A stretch of DNA of 64,000 bases from Loripinus fragilis (GCA_964019695.1 OZ026519.1:30161213-30225212), one strand, 5' to 3'. Positions 10,170 to 22,800 are shown, counted from the stretch's first letter. Numbers and translations: made by a program. Notes: generated from the letters alone by a model not told the origin.

Positions 10170-13100
10170 GTTTCCTCATGATGCCAGGGGTTTGTCTGCA
10201 GTTTGGCATTGTGGTATTTCCTGATCATACTCACTATTTTTCTTATTGATATCATAAAATCTAATTCATATTAACATTTTCTAAATTCTACCAGAGACAC
10301 TCGGACTTGATTGTTAAAACCCCTTCTGCTTCAGGGCAAATCGCAGCCAATATTTTAGAGTGATATAGTTTAGAATTGTTGGAAAATCTAATTTTAGTGA
10401 TCAATTCAAAAAGACAATTAAACGTTTAAAAAATTGGACATAACATGGATATCATGCGACAGTCTGCATGTCTGTTTGTTAACCCAATTGTAGTTTATAA
10501 TTTCAACATGTTTTCAATATTTCCTTTGTCCTTATATGGATCCTGAGGTCAACCATAAATGGCATTTTATCAAAATTCCATTCATTAACAAAGGTATGGA
10601 GTTTATTGATTTACATAATATCTTTAAGGATAATTTAGTGACTTCATCTATTCCAAACTACTTTAATAATTCTGAAACTCCTATCATTTGCTATAAAAAG
10701 AACAAACCAATTAGGTCTTCTATATTAACTTTAATCAAATTGTAACTGATATAAATATATTTTCCAATACTCCTGAGATTGTCAAATTTTAATTACATGT
10801 ATTTATTTTCCCCTGCTGGGCATGTGATTACAGGTAATCTAAATGTCATTCCTGACTCTATAGTTCGTTATATTATTTCTAAAGGTCCTAAATATAAATT
10901 TCCCTCTAATATTGATTTTCCTAAATGTCGTAGAGAGATCCCTGCTTGTTTAAATGACTTCAGTAATCAGAGTTGGGGTAGTTAAAATTATAATTAATTG
11001 TCATTAAATTACATTTTCTAAAGTAATTACATGTAGTTATAATTAAGACATTTCCTTAATTACAGTAATTGAATGTAATTAATTACATGGCCAAAAATGG
11101 GAGTAATTAACAATTACATTCAATCACTTTTTAATTACTTTTCGGATCAGTTATGAATTTCAGTTACTTAAGATGATCATAGATACTTAAAATACTGCTT
11201 AATGAATTGTTATTGGCCTTTGTAAATGCATATATCATTTGCTGTACAAGTTGAATGCAAAATGAAAGAAATGAGAATTCGGACTGGTCATGCTAGTATC
11301 TATAGACATAAAAATAGAATATAACAATTTTACTGCATACACAGACTGTATGATACTTCTACTATTCCTTTTTAAAGCAAATTATTTATTCTTTGTTCAT
11401 CTGCTTATAAAGATATGACTTTGTGACAATCAACCTTTAATAGTTAAGTTGCCAAAACAATACAAAACAAAGAAGGTGTGAAAATCTCAACAATAATATT
11501 TACTCCGACAATAGTGTTGGTTAGTGAAATGACTCCTTGAGGGCATTTTGTTAAATTTTCACACCTAGGATCAACACATTCATATGCTAAGGTGCATGAC
11601 CCAATCTATCCACTACACTGTTAAAAGCCCTTAAACCGCTCATTTGCCATTTTCAGTAATAATGATAATGATAAAATGAATAATCATTTAATGTGATTCA
11701 GAAAATTAAATTGAATTTCACTCATTCAGTGAACCTGGGGCCAATCATTGTTAATATAATAACAAAAAATAAAAATTAAATACTTCAGTTGTGACCATGT
11801 TAATATAATAACAAAAAATAAAAATAAAATACTTCAGTGGTGACCGAATTAGCTACCCCTTGCTTGCCAAGCCAGCATTTCATTAGGCTTGTAATATTTT
11901 AGTCTGTCATAATCTGATATACCTTTTTCTACTGTTTTGCCAACTTTCAGAACTTATAGGGCCACACAGATTTTTTATCAACATTTTTGAAAACAATTAT
12001 TCTCTGGCATATAAGCAAGTATTACACAATTATTTCTATGATTTATCATCCACAGTTGTAAGACTTTTCTCAAGCCAATGTGTATTATTGAACTTTGTTC
12101 TGCAGTTGTCAGCTAGTTTGAGGACTTTGGCAATTACCCCCCCCCCCCCCAGCAAAATAATAAATAAATAGTTTCTGTATTTTTTCTTGCGTGATGATGT
12201 CTTCAATCACAAAAACAACAACTGATTTTGTATATTTCATTTGATACAAGAGGAAAAAATGAAATCAACCTACTAGACATAATTATATTGAACTAAGGAT
12301 ATCAAGGTTACTCAGACTTTAAGGCGAATTTAACTCATTTCAAATATCCATGAAATTAAAATCTGATGAAGCTATCTAAGTGGCAGTGAAATGTAATTGT
12401 ATTGTAATTAATTACAATTGGCAAAGCAATTGTATGTAATTAATTACATTGCTCAAAAGCCAGGTATTTGTTATTTAAGTTAACAATTTCCAATGTAAGT
12501 GTATGTAATTAATTACTTTTTCAAAGTAATTGACCCCAAGTCTGTCAGTAATCGTTGGTGTAAATGCGAATAAGCTTAACTGAAAGAATGGAAAATTAAC
12601 ATTTTTAAAATTATTGGTACTCGTATTTCATTTTACTCTCGTAATACACACCTTTTACCCCCTAAACCTAAATCTTCTTTTCGTCATCTTAAACGAGGTA
12701 TCCAGGATTTTCACATGAACTATGTTTTGATTCCAGTAGATAAAGCTGCTAACAACGTTGTAGTTGTTTGACGATTGTATTATATCACTACTCTTAAGTG
12801 TGAGCTCGTTTACACCAATGCCTTTAAACTGCAGCCTTCTTTGAGGGTGAGGTCGATTGTCGGATGGCATGGTTGTCATACAGTCCTACATTTTGGTGTC
12901 AAAGGTAAAGAAAACGAAGACAAAGTTCCTACGTTGTACTGGTTACCTAAACTCCATAAAAACCCCTATAAAGCAAGATTTATTGCTAATTCTAGTTCTT
13001 GTACAACCACAGAGCTTTCTAAATTGTTAACCTCATGTCTTACAGCTGTTAAAAACATGTTATCAAGTACTGTCAAAAGGTATATAAGCTATCTGGTAAA

Positions 13101-14420
13101 AATCTATTTGGTCTGTTAAAAATTCAGGTGAAATTTTGGATAAACTTAAAGCTAGGGATTTCCATGCGACCAGTTTGTCTACTTATGATATTTTTTACTC
13201 TCTACACTGCTTTACCTCATAATTTGATTAAAGATAAACTTATTGATCTTTTTCAATAAAGAAGGCTCTCCTTATCTTGCATGAAACAACAGAAATACAT
13301 TTTTTACTTCAGAAAAACCCGAAACAATCATGCATGGTCTTGTCAAAATGTATGTGATGCACTGACCTTTTTGTTGGACAACATTTTTATTCAATTTGGC
13401 ACCAAGTTGTATAGACAAGTAGTTGGGATTCCTATGGGCACTAATTGTGCTCCCTTGGTTGCAGATTTATTTCTGTTTTGTTATGAAAGGGACTTTATGA
13501 AGTCTCTTTCTGATGATAAGCAGGCTGATATTATTGATGCTTTTAACACTACATCCAGATATTTGGACGATATTTTAAACATTAATAATCTTTATTTTGT
13601 CACTATAGTTAGTCAAATATACCCTCAGAGCTCCAAGTTAATAAAGCTAATACCTCTGATACCAAAACCGCATTTTTAGACTTGCATTTGTCAATTTCTA
13701 ATATTGTTTCTACCAAAATTGTGACAACTTTGATTTTGAAATTGTCGATTTTCCAGTTTTAGATGGTGATGTTCCTCGCTCTACATCCTATGGAGTCTGT
13801 ATCTCTCAACTCATTCGTTTTGCTAGAGCATCTAGCCATGTTGCTGACATCAACACTCACAATAAAATTGTTAGCTCAGATTAATTGTTATCGGTATCTG
13901 AACTTCCCAAAACCTTTTCTAAATTTTATAGACAATTCTTTGATTTGATATCTAAATTCCAAAATGGACTTATGCCCTCAGGACTTTCTGAACCTGAATT
14001 CTGGTGACTTGGTGTAAAAATTGAAGGACATTGTTAGCTCTAATAATTTTTCAACGCAGTTCATTAAAATAATTTCCCATTATTAAAAGATTGGCTATAC
14101 ATTAATGTATTGCAGCAGACTGCATTCTTGGTGGTCAACCCAATCACGGTTGGCAACTTTGCTTTCCTATATAATTGCACGCCGGTGGGTCTGACTTCAG
14201 ACTCTATGACGGTTCACACTTAAAGACTTATCTATTGATGAGATGGCAGGGGCCTGATGCTTTGGCTGTTTTCAGGTCCACAGGGGTTTACCTGTTGGAT
14301 TTCTTTTGCTCCGGTATTCAGTTTTATTTACTGTCGTGTCCTTATCTTTGCTTTATCTCCTTTTTATACCTTGATTTATATGTTCTAGGAGATGATGCAT
14401 TGATAAGTTAGGGGCCTTTC
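10170..14420 (+). pseudogene. Decayed reverse transcriptase element, probably Penelope-like
   Basis: Fragments of one polyprotein lie in order. HFIKIPFINKGMEFIDL starts near 10557, GHVITGNLNVIPDSIVR near 10818, FPKCRREIPACLNDFSN ends near 10967, YVLIPVDKAANNVVV follows near 12720, TLYWLPKLHKNPYKARFI near 12934, YRQVVGIPMGTNCAPL near 13411, and the YLDD catalytic box near 13562. The DK(A) motif, the PKLHK motif and the GIPMGT/YLDD core suggest a Penelope-like reverse transcriptase, but I cannot exclude another non-LTR class. Stops and frameshifts break it throughout. A hAT element interrupts it at 10968-12544. The first 360 bp and the last part are assigned by context only. Confidence 0.7.
10968..12544. 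mobile_element. Non-autonomous hAT-type element
   Basis: 1577-bp insert flanked by a perfect 8-bp target duplication TCAGTAAT (10960-10967 and 12545-12552). Its ends begin CAGAGTTGGGGTAGTTA on the left and CAGACTTGGGGTCAATTA inverted on the right. An 8-bp duplication with CAG-starting ends is the hAT signature. Subterminal regions are full of 'gtaattaattaca' motifs. It also carries a tandem duplication of about 60 bp near 11738-11860 and a run of 14 C at 12137-12150. No transposase frame is present. Removing it restores the reading through the reverse transcriptase codons on both sides. Confidence 0.85.
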
Positions 14421-14760
14421 ATGCAAACCACCAAACATCTATGTGTCTTGATCCACATCTGAATTAAGGGTGAGGTTGGTGCAGTTAAACCTGTTTAGCC
14501 CTCCAGTAAAATATTTTTACTGACCGTTCCAAGGTGGTGCTTCTTTTGTGGAACATTTATGTTATTTCTGTCTTTTGTTATGCTTTCATGCACATCTGTT
14601 TATGATGCCTTGTGGTCACCTGCTGGGAATGGGCTGACCTCTTGGCTCTCGTTTGTGATGTCTAACTTTGGTGTTGTCACTTTCCCATTGGTATCCTGAT
14701 GTGCTTGATTGTATCCATTCCTGACCTTTGCCCTCTTTCTTACTTACATAGCAATGGTTT
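14421..14760 (+). repeat. Likely 3' tail of the reverse transcriptase element
   Basis: This sequence ('ccctccagtaaaatattttt', 'ggtgcttcttttgtggaaca', 'gatgccttgtggtcacct', 'tttgccctctttct') is repeated at about 41473-41745 in an intron of PDHX. Its position directly after the reverse transcriptase remnant suggests a 3' untranslated region that was also mobilised alone as a truncated copy. Confidence 0.6.
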
Positions 14761-14829
14761 CCTCTATTTAATTTTATGATGGTGGGTAAAGCCTCAGACT
14801 CAATAACAGCCCTGATGTAAAGCTTCAAT

Positions 14830-15670
14830 TGGTTGGTTGGTGTCTGATGTTTGTCATTGGCTGGACCCTCTGTGACTCAACTTAAGGTTTTCTTTAGCTT
14901 TGGCTAATCTGGATCTAAATATATTCTTCTAACTACCAAATCTTCAACTGAAACATTGCTGAAATTGCCAAACACTTCAACAGAAAATGATTGCTTAGGT
15001 TCTGAATGACACTAGAAAAGCGTTCTTACTTAAAAGGTTCACTCTTTTTTTCTTCTTGAAACTCACGATCAATGCTGAGATTTTGTAACACAGAAAGCAA
15101 AGACTGAGACACAATCCATGGAATTTAAGATAAATTGGGTAAATGTTCAAGTGTTTCAGCAAAGTTTAGGTTTTAGCTTTGGCAGTTAGAAGAATGTATT
15201 TAGATCCGACTAGACTACTTTTCCTGTTTGATTAAAGTTTCCTAATATTTTAATAAAGTGATAGTTTCTGCCTGCCGTAGTAAAAAGACCCCTAAACTGG
15301 TGATACAACCTATTTTAGGGCATCATGAATAGACAATGTGTATTTTAGGGATTGATTTACTGATCAAAAGAGATTTAGAAAGATGTGTCTCTGTGAACCG
15401 GGGCTATTATATATCACCTAATTTGACCTCATGAACTACCCGTTTGCTATTCTGATGCTTGCACTGTTGCATATCCAAAATTAAAGAGACAACAAGAAGT
15501 TTGAAAACATCTCATTTCTTTTTCTTTCCATATTTAAGAAAAGTTCAACAATATGCATGTCAATACTAAAAGCATGTAACAAATACTTATTTTCCTACAT
15601 GTGAACAGCTTCATGAGAGTTTGGTACCTAATGGTGAAGCCGGCCAGAGAAGGCTTAGGTATTGGTTTGT
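14830..15670. other. No recognisable feature
   Basis: AT-rich sequence with no frame, repeat or RNA gene that I can support. Confidence 0.4.
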
Positions 15671-15673
15671 TTG

Positions 15674-15800
15674 AAATTATGCTTCACTATCCCAGTCAAC
15701 AATTTTTCAGTCATGTCAGGTTGTTTCCCAGGTTAAACCAATTCTACGCAGAGGATATCATGCTCATGGACACAATACAGGGCCTCCAATAAACGATCTA
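15674..15800 (-). mobile_element. SINE fragment (central domain)
   Basis: Contains diverged versions of 'atcccagtcaacaatttttc', 'ggttaaaccaattctacgca' and 'ctcatggacacaatacaggg'. These match, in reverse orientation, the body of the tRNA-derived SINEs at 24857-25054 and 35209-35397. The tRNA-like head is missing. Confidence 0.55.
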
Positions 15801-15900
15801 AAGTTACACATTCCACTACAAAGCTCTTCAACCAAGGCTCAGGTAAGCCTGCACATAAGCACAGCCTTGCCAAAGCCTTCAGTTTTACCTTAAGACAAAA

Positions 15901-16108
15901 TACAGTAAAACCTGTCTTGAGCAGCCACTCAAAAATAGACAAAATAAAGATATCAAAGACAGATGGTAGTTTAATGCAGGACGAAAGTATTGCAGAATAC
16001 TCTTGGAGCATTCTGCAATACTTTTGACCTGCAATAAGGGACAATCAGTCTTGAAAAAAACAATTTTTGGTATTTTTTGAGTAGCCGCTTAAGACAGGTT
16101 TTACCGTA
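15901..16108. mobile_element. Family B MITE, copy 1
   Basis: Ends are TACAGTAAAACCTGTCTT and the inverse 'aagacaggttttaccgta', with TA at both borders. Inside is a second hairpin, 'aaagtattgcagaat...attctgcaatactttt'. At least five other copies occur in the window. The TA border suggests mobilisation by a Tc1/mariner/pogo-type transposase. Confidence 0.85.
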
Positions 16109-16184
16109 TGGAAGTAGATGAAGGCTCAACTAAATTATTTGATCTCTAGCCACACTGAATAGGTCAGAATAAACATCAGGCCCT

Positions 16185-16413
16185 GAGGTTATAAAACTTG
16201 TTTCATGCTGAACTCAACTGAGCAGGAAATTTCAAATGCTCATAAAACTAAAATACCGAAAATAAAGAAGTCTCTTGCTTTAAGTCTGTAAGATGTTGTA
16301 TTTATCATGTTCATAAATGTTAAAATGCCAACAATAGTTGCCATTTTAACAATCATGAGCAAGATAAATTTCGTGCTCAGCTGAGTTGAGCATGAAAAAA
16401 GTTTTATAACCTC
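16185..16413. mobile_element. Family E MITE, copy 1
   Basis: Inverted ends GAGGTTATAAAAC / GTTTTATAACCTC and an inner 'cttgtttcatgctgaactca' / 'tgagttgagcatgaaaaaag' pair. The centre is a palindrome around 'aaaatgccaacaatagttgc'. A second copy lies at 23495-23721. Confidence 0.8.
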
Positions 16414-16504
16414 GAGGCCTGATAAGTACTATCAGTTATCTTCTACTATCTTTTAACCTGGCCAATATGCACTGGAACTATTATAGACACATGTTATAAG
16501 TGCA

Positions 16505-16735
16505 TGGACCAAAGTTCGCAATTTTGAAAAACCTGAACTTTCGAAATTCAAAATTAAAACATGCTGTATGCATACAAAATGATTACAATTTCAAGCTTAA
16601 AGCATAAATTGTCTTAAGACATACTGAAAATACATTAGAGAAGCTATAATAATTTGCCTAATTCAGAATTTTGAGGCTGACACAAAGTCAGCCTGAATTC
16701 AGGAATAATCCTGAAAACTTTCACCAAAGTAAGTG
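16505..16735. repeat. Repeat X, copy without SINE
   Basis: Shares landmarks with 24736-25180 and 35045-35440: 'cctgaactttcgaaattcaaa', 'tttcaagcttaaa', 'gagaagctataat', 'gcctaattcag.attttgagg' and 'ataatcctgaaaactttcacc'. Unlike those two copies it carries no SINE, so it shows the pre-insertion structure. Confidence 0.7.
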
Positions 16736-16862
16736 GTCAGATTGATACATCACAGTGCCCCAGGGCTATTTCCACATTTTGATACCACTGTACCCCAACC
16801 AACAACTTTATTAGGTTCCCAATTCACTTATTAGGCATGTTTAGACTCTAGCATCATAGGGC

Positions 16863-16962
16863 AAGTTAAGCAAAGAATTACAGCGTAAAATTGCGATTAT
16901 TTTCTTATCCATCAGTTTAAACAGGTGTTTTGGGTGCTCAAAAGAACCGTCTCAGTGAGTAC
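16863..16962. mobile_element. Family A MITE, half copy
   Basis: Contains the left half of family A up to 'gaaccgtctcagtgag' and then stops at 'tacctcacgaccctc'. The right arm is absent, so it was truncated at the palindrome centre. Confidence 0.7.
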
Positions 16963-17105
16963 CTCACGACCCTCAAAATTTATTATTTTCGCGAACTAAT
17001 CGACCAATGAAAATGCCAGGAAGGATATTTTCGATAATCCCTTCCTGCCAATCAGATTAAACGTAGCAGTTTGTCGGCATCTAAAAAACACTGCAGCTAA
17101 GTCTC

Positions 17106-17302
17106 CATAAGTCCAGATAAGCAAAAATTTTGGTCGTTAAATTATTCATTTTTCTTCTATCCTTCAGTTCAAAAGTATGTTATGGGTGCTCAAAATAACC
17201 ATCTTAATGTGACATCTCTTTTGAGCACCTTAAACGTATATTTTAGTTGTAAAATAAGAAAACTGAATGTAAATTAATTACGCCCTCTTATCTGGAAGCC
17301 TG
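17106..17302. mobile_element. Family A MITE, diverged copy
   Basis: Inverted ends 'gtccagataagcaaa' and 'cctcttatctggaagcc'. The centre has 'tgggtgctcaaaataacca' and 'ctcttttgagcacc'. It is more diverged than other copies. Confidence 0.75.
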
Positions 17303-18960
17303 GTGTTTATCGATTTTTTGCACCGCTTTGTGATTGATCACATTGCTTGTTACTATTTTCGGCTTACAAAGTATTCAATTGGATAAAATCAATTTAGCTG
17401 TGAGGCCAAGGGTTAGATTAGACAATCGCAACCCTTGGTAGGACAAGATGATGTTTTAATTGAGAAATAAGAAATATAATTTTTCGTTACACACCCTTAC
17501 CTGAGCATCATAAACTACCTGTAATACACCTTGTTTTCCTTAATATTTGAAATTCTGGGGATTAACTAAGTCAAATCTTAAGTGTGCAATAAAAATATAA
17601 TTCTTTGTCTCATTGTAGACACATTTCTGTTGTTTTTATAAGGGGCAGTATTCCTACAAGGGAGATAAGATTTAATTTAAACTGATAAATTTGAGTGCAA
17701 AGCCAGCTAGAATGGGGTAATTAATTATAAAGAAATATACTGAAGGACTCTGAAAACGCACAACCTGCTTAAATGCTAATTGATGTCAAATATTGAATAT
17801 TTTCATTATGTGAAAAATAAGATTGACAATTTCCGTCATTTAGCTTGCATTCAATAAGAAAATCGAAACACTATGGATTATGCTTGCCGTGACGTCGCAA
17901 TAATTCTGAGACAACTCAAATTGAAAAAGTCACAGAGTACCAATACCTTCCATTATGAACGAAAAAAAGTTTTCAAACTGATGTTTGTTCTTGAAAGCAA
18001 AAGGAAAGACAAAATCAAATCATGAAGTTTTAGGCCTCTGGCAACGTTCATTACGTCTACATGACGTCATTGATTTTCGACGTAATTGGCTTTATCTCCT
18101 AAGGATCAGAAATAATCAAAATCTTGTTATTGCAAACAGATACTCCTCAATCAGTTGCATAAAAGACAAAAGTATCGCGACATGCGCAGACATCACCCGT
18201 ATGTTATTGATGTTTGAAAATTTAAGACTGACGTTAGCAAAGAAACGCTGCGAGTGGGAGTGTAATAAAACGATTATTTCTGAAAACTTTTGTGTTTTTC
18301 CATTTGTTAAGACATCTGGCTACCACCTAAAAGTGTTTGTTTTCAAATTGAATCAATTAACATTTGTCAGATGACAATTGTTAAAAAACACTTACGTCAA
18401 TATTTCATCAGAATGAACAGCATGAACAGATCGAAATTACGGCAAATCATGGTCCATTTTGCAAGAGAATAAAAAATTGATAACGAAAACATCCTCAAAT
18501 CAATCATATGGAAGAGACAGTGAGTGTAAAATGGTGCGTTTCTACAGTCCCTCAGAATAGGAATCAAAAGGAGAATGACTTCTTCTCAACACTGTTTTGC
18601 TAACCTCTCATGGGTTTCTTGTACATTTTGGGCCAATCTCAAAAAAGTTTTTGTTTGTGGTCACCTTTAGTCCTTACCTTCCTGCTAAAATTGCTACCTA
18701 CACATAAAATATTTTTATTGCTTTTCATCAGGAAAATTGTTTTTATTTCATTTTTCTAAACCAGACACCATCTAAGCATTTTGGACGGAAAAATATCTAA
18801 GTTCAACACCTCCAAAAATAAGAAAATGTTCATGAAACGTGCACAAATTAAGAGCTGCACATCTTCAATGTGTGAACAATCATTATACATAGTTAGAATA
18901 TAAAGGAATGAAAACTTATGGAATTACAGATTACACAAAATAGGCACCCCAAAAGTTTTG
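17303..18960. other. Mostly unassigned, one unidentified open frame
   Basis: Nothing in this stretch is recognised with confidence. A 129-codon open frame at 17985-18374 (plus strand) resembles no family I know and is probably a chance frame. A short 'ggatggacgaatggacgga' piece near 18966 is a remnant of the GGACGGAC-type tail seen after tandem repeats elsewhere. Confidence 0.35.
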
Positions 18961-19013
18961 CCTTTGGATGGACGAATGGACGGAGTGGACACACTACTAG
19001 ACCTGTGTTTTGC

Positions 19014-19456
19014 CAGGGGCGGACTTGATTTAGCTGTACTCTTTACTCCTTTTACTCCGGTCACAAATCAGGGACACAGGAACATCTGAGCTGGAGTCCT
19101 CCAGCCTACTCCATGTTCCGAGGTGGTGTAGACAGAACTGTTAAATGACCTGTTCCAAAACAAGATGGTCAAGCACTGCCTTCACTGTACTGACATGTTT
19201 TTCTGTCTTTTCCGATAGATTCTGATAATTATTCATACTGAAAAATATGGTCATTAGTAAAAGGGATTGAATGCACATGTATTTGTCATTCTTTTTTCTT
19301 CTTATTGGCAATCGGATTGTGATATTTTTTTCACAATACAAAGAGCAATGGCTTGATTTACCCCGGAGTACTCCAGCCTCCCAGTTTTGCTTGTTTTAGA
19401 TGGCTGTTCTGGTGTACTCCACATACTCTAAAATTGCTAAATCAAGTCCGCCCCAG
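19014..19456. mobile_element. hAT-like non-autonomous element
   Basis: Ends CAGGGGCGGACTTGATTTAG and the inverse 'ctaaatcaagtccgccccag' bound a 443-bp unit without an open frame of note. The CAGGGGCGGA start is typical of hAT termini. I could not find a matching 8-bp target duplication, so the classification rests on the ends only. Confidence 0.65.
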
Positions 19457-20090
19457 GTAAAAATTGTGAGTCTGGTGACAGCACACAAATTATTTTTCAA
19501 GGAAGGCCTCATCGATAGATCAATATTTGACTTGATTTATCAAATTGCATCTGCATTTTTTTCACACCTTACCTCTATAACAATATTCATTAGATGCATT
19601 TTTAAAAGTCTGGACACGGCCTACTTCTCTTTTGACAGCTCACAGTACCGGAAAAAAGAAGTTCTGAATGATAAAGGGAAAAACATATGCCAGGAGACAC
19701 CAGCAAATAATACTAGGACCCATGTGACAACAACGCTGTAAAGATCTCCGTGCTATATTGGACTGCTATATCAGTGTTCTAGTGTATCTGAGTTGCTCAA
19801 CAAGTTTTGATGATGTTATTTGCACAATTACAATTTTTGCAGATATAATCGTTGACATAGGCGTTAGTTTGTGTATATGTTAATCTCTTTGAATGCTGGG
19901 TAACTTGTCACTTGCTGATTTTTTTTTTCAATTCAACTTTTTAAAAAAAAAAATCTTTCACCAATACCAGCAGTGTCAAACAGTTTGAAGGCAAATCAAA
20001 ATCACCATTTTTCAGGAAATTTCAGGGGACAAAAATTCCACTTGTACGCTTATAATTACAAGTGAAAACTAGAAAGGACGAGTAATTCCC

Positions 20091-20126
20091 CCCAAAGCAC
20101 TCATCCTGTAGGATGAGTGCTTTGGG
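20091..20126. repeat. Perfect 16-bp-arm hairpin
   Basis: CCCAAAGCACTCATCC, loop TGTA, GGATGAGTGCTTTGGG. Imperfect pairing continues outward ('agtaattc' / 'agaattacc'). It is isolated, with no terminator-like T-run and no gene beside it. It may be the core of a small MITE. Confidence 0.7.
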
Positions 20127-20710
20127 TAGAATTACCTGAGGGAGTCATATTACATACCTTATGTTTTTATTGCATACACTTTTAAAGGACAAAAGCATGT
20201 GTTTGCAGGATGAGTGAAAATTGTAAGTCACACATCCTACAGGCCAAGGGCAATATAGAAATATTTTTGTCCCTTGGGAATGTCAGACTTGACCTGGGTC
20301 CAAACTGTTTGCAAATATCATCAGCAGACCAAATTTTGTTGTCATTAGAAAATGTATACAAGTTAACCTTGATACAAAGCATCTCAATGTCAACGGCCTT
20401 GAGAAACTACTTTAGTTATCCAAAGTTCAACAAATTTAGACGTCATCAACATACTTGTACGTATTCTATATGTCTCTACAATATTACAAGCGCTACAAGA
20501 AGTCAGATTAGCCTGATCTGGTGCAGTCTGTTTAATGTTTTGTCCATGAAAAAAGTGTAGGACCCCTTTACTTTCCATAAATCTCACAGCAAACATTGTG
20601 CTCATACTTTGCAGATGCACAGTCTCACCTTAAGTTTGCTGGGGGCACATGCAAATTATAGACATTTGAGGTTACTGCTCGAATACTTGTCTGTTTATAG
20701 CACAAATGCA

Positions 20711-20899
20711 GGCCTCCAAATAAGAGTGTTTACCAGAAAATCATTTTTTCTTATTTCTCAACTAAAATGTATGTTGTGGGTACTCAAAAGAACCGTCTCA
20801 ATGTGACGGTTATTTTGAGCACCCAAAACATATGTTTAAACTGATGGGTAAGAAAATAATCACAATTTTACTCTAATTTATTTTGCTTAACTGGCCCTA
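20711..20899. mobile_element. Family A MITE
   Basis: Ends 'ggcctccaaataagagtg' and 'aactggccc', with the core 'gtactcaaaagaaccgtctc' + 'aatgtgacggttattttgag'. Orientation is opposite to the 744-943 copy. Confidence 0.75.
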
Positions 20900-21483
20900 T
20901 GACAAATGCAAACAAACTGGCATACACACCCTGATTGAAGCACTGTGACAAATATCTCATGAACTGGCACATTTACTTCCAGCTTCAACACTATGCAGCC
21001 TGATCTAGGTCCTTGAAACTAATGGGCTTCTACATGACAAAACCTGTCATCTGGGTTTCCCCACATAGCTGTACTCGAGCCAGTCTCCTCAGCTACAGAA
21101 ACTAGCTAGAATAATGAAATTTGGCTTGAAGCAAGTTTAGATATGGTACTTTCCAGTAAGTGAATAACAAAGGCAGTGATCAGTCAGTGTGGATGCACTG
21201 GCTGCTCTGGGCCTTTGTTATTTGCTAACCCCCGAAGACAGGTTTTCGTGCATGGAGGCTTACTTTTTAGTACATTATAGCACATGTATCATTTTGTCTG
21301 GCTAAGCTTTAATTACAGTTTATAAATATTATACGAGACATGATTGGTTTTGGGCTTTAGCACTACCTAACATTCTGGGTGCAGTTTCTCAAAGCATCAT
21401 AAAGTTAATGGAAGGCCATGCTGTCCTTCATCATTACTTTAATTATCCTAAATATTTGGACTTATCACGTGATGTCACATATA

Positions 21484-21674
21484 CAGACCTTTAGTTAAGA
21501 GTGCTTAACAGAAAAATGATTTTCAAATTTTCAATCAAAACATATGTTGTGGGTACTCAAAAGAACCATCTCAATGAGACAGTTCTTTTGAGCACCAAAA
21601 ACATATGCTAAAAAATATGGGTAAGAAAATATTTACAATTTTACTCTGAGAAACTTTGTATATCTAAACCTATG
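21484..21674. mobile_element. Family A MITE
   Basis: Core 'gggtactcaaaagaaccatc' + 'tcaatgagacagttcttttgag', with the usual 'aacatatgttgtg' and 'catatgct' flanks. Confidence 0.75.
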
Positions 21675-21799
21675 CATATAGGACAGATATAACAATGCCA
21701 CCTATTAGAATTAATAAACCACTAGTAATTTACATGAGCACTGATATAAGATCAATTATATATCAACTTCTGACCATATCTATTCTAAAGCTTGATTTC

Positions 21800-21940
21800 T
21801 TTTGTTTTTGATTCTTTACATCCCAGTCAACAATTTTCGGTCATGTCGTGACAGGTCTTCCTGGTTTGAACCAGTACTAAGTAGAGGAAAAAGTGCCTTG
21901 CTCAAGGACACAATGCAGTGCCGCTGACATCTAAAGCTTG
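21800..21940 (-). mobile_element. SINE fragment
   Basis: Contains 'gattctttacatcccagtca', 'ggtcttcctggtttgaacca', 'gtactaag' and 'cttgctcaaggacacaatgc', in the same reverse orientation as the other SINE copies. It breaks before the tRNA-like head. Confidence 0.65.
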
Positions 21941-22234
21941 AAGTGTCTAAAATGTAGTATTGCAATGGCAAAGAGTGTAATCTCGGATCAGCCTGCTCTT
22001 CATGGAAGTTGCTTTTTGACTAGTAATTGAGCCTTACTGTGATAAAACTTGTCTTTCAGATTTGTAACCTTGCATCACTCAAATATGTCTGCCCAGCTAC
22101 ACAAACTAGCTATAAACAGATAAATTACTTTCTAGGCAGTAAACTAAAATTCCGAGAATTGGATGTTTCTACTGCCAAAACAGAAGTCAAACAAGGCAAA
22201 TCCAATATAGCTTTTGCATTAGCCTAAACCTAAG

Positions 22235-22600
22235 TCAAAAAAGGGCCATAACTCAGTAAAATTTTGTGGATGACCTCCAAATTCTAACTTGATCTGTATT
22301 TTATGATGCTCTACCCTTCTGTAGACTTTGAATGAAATTTTTGCATCCCTTCAAAAGTAATGGTCGGAAACCTCAATTTAGCCAAACAATAAGTATAAAA
22401 AGGGCCATAACTCAGTCAAATGTTGAGGATGGCCTCTCATTTCGAACTTGACCTGTATTTTATGATGCTTTACATTCCTGTAAACTTTGAACGAAAATGA
22501 TGCATCCCTTCAAAAGTAATCAATTGGAAACCAAAAGTGTGGCAACGCGGATGGCTACGACGCTGACCCGAGGGAGACATGATTCCTATGTGTCAACCAT
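22235..22600. repeat. Two-unit tandem repeat with AGGGCCATAACTC
   Basis: Two units of about 163 bp share 'aaaaagggccataactcagt', 'acttgacctgtattttatga', 'gtaaactttgaa' and 'gcatcccttcaaaagtaat'. This is another member of the bivalve-style tandem repeats. Confidence 0.75.
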
Positions 22601-22686
22601 GCTTTGCAGGTGACAAAAAACAAACAAATTCCATGATTAGACTATGTATGTGCAAAGTCTGATCAGAGATCAGCTTCATTTTTTCA

Positions 22687-22800
22687 TTTGAATTGATGCT
22701 TTCCCTCCAGGTCAACAATTTTTAGCCATGCCTGGACATTTTAAACTAGTACTAAGCAAGGAAGATAAAGTTTCTTGCTTCAGGACACACCATAGAGCTT
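22687..22800 (-). mobile_element. SINE fragment, degraded
   Basis: Diverged body of the same SINE ('caggtcaacaatttttagcc', 'aaactagtactaag', 'cttgcttcaggacac'). The tRNA-like part is missing. Confidence 0.5.

Noticed and set aside
13281..13679. An active reverse transcriptase gene
   Set aside because: GIPMGT and YLDD motifs are intact here, but upstream and downstream parts are in other frames with stops, and a hAT element splits the gene.
17985..18374. 129-codon frame as a host gene
   Set aside because: No recognisable domain, neighbouring exon or second copy supports it.
20091..20126. A bacterial-type intrinsic terminator
   Set aside because: The hairpin is strong, but there is no T-run and no adjacent gene, and the genome is eukaryotic.
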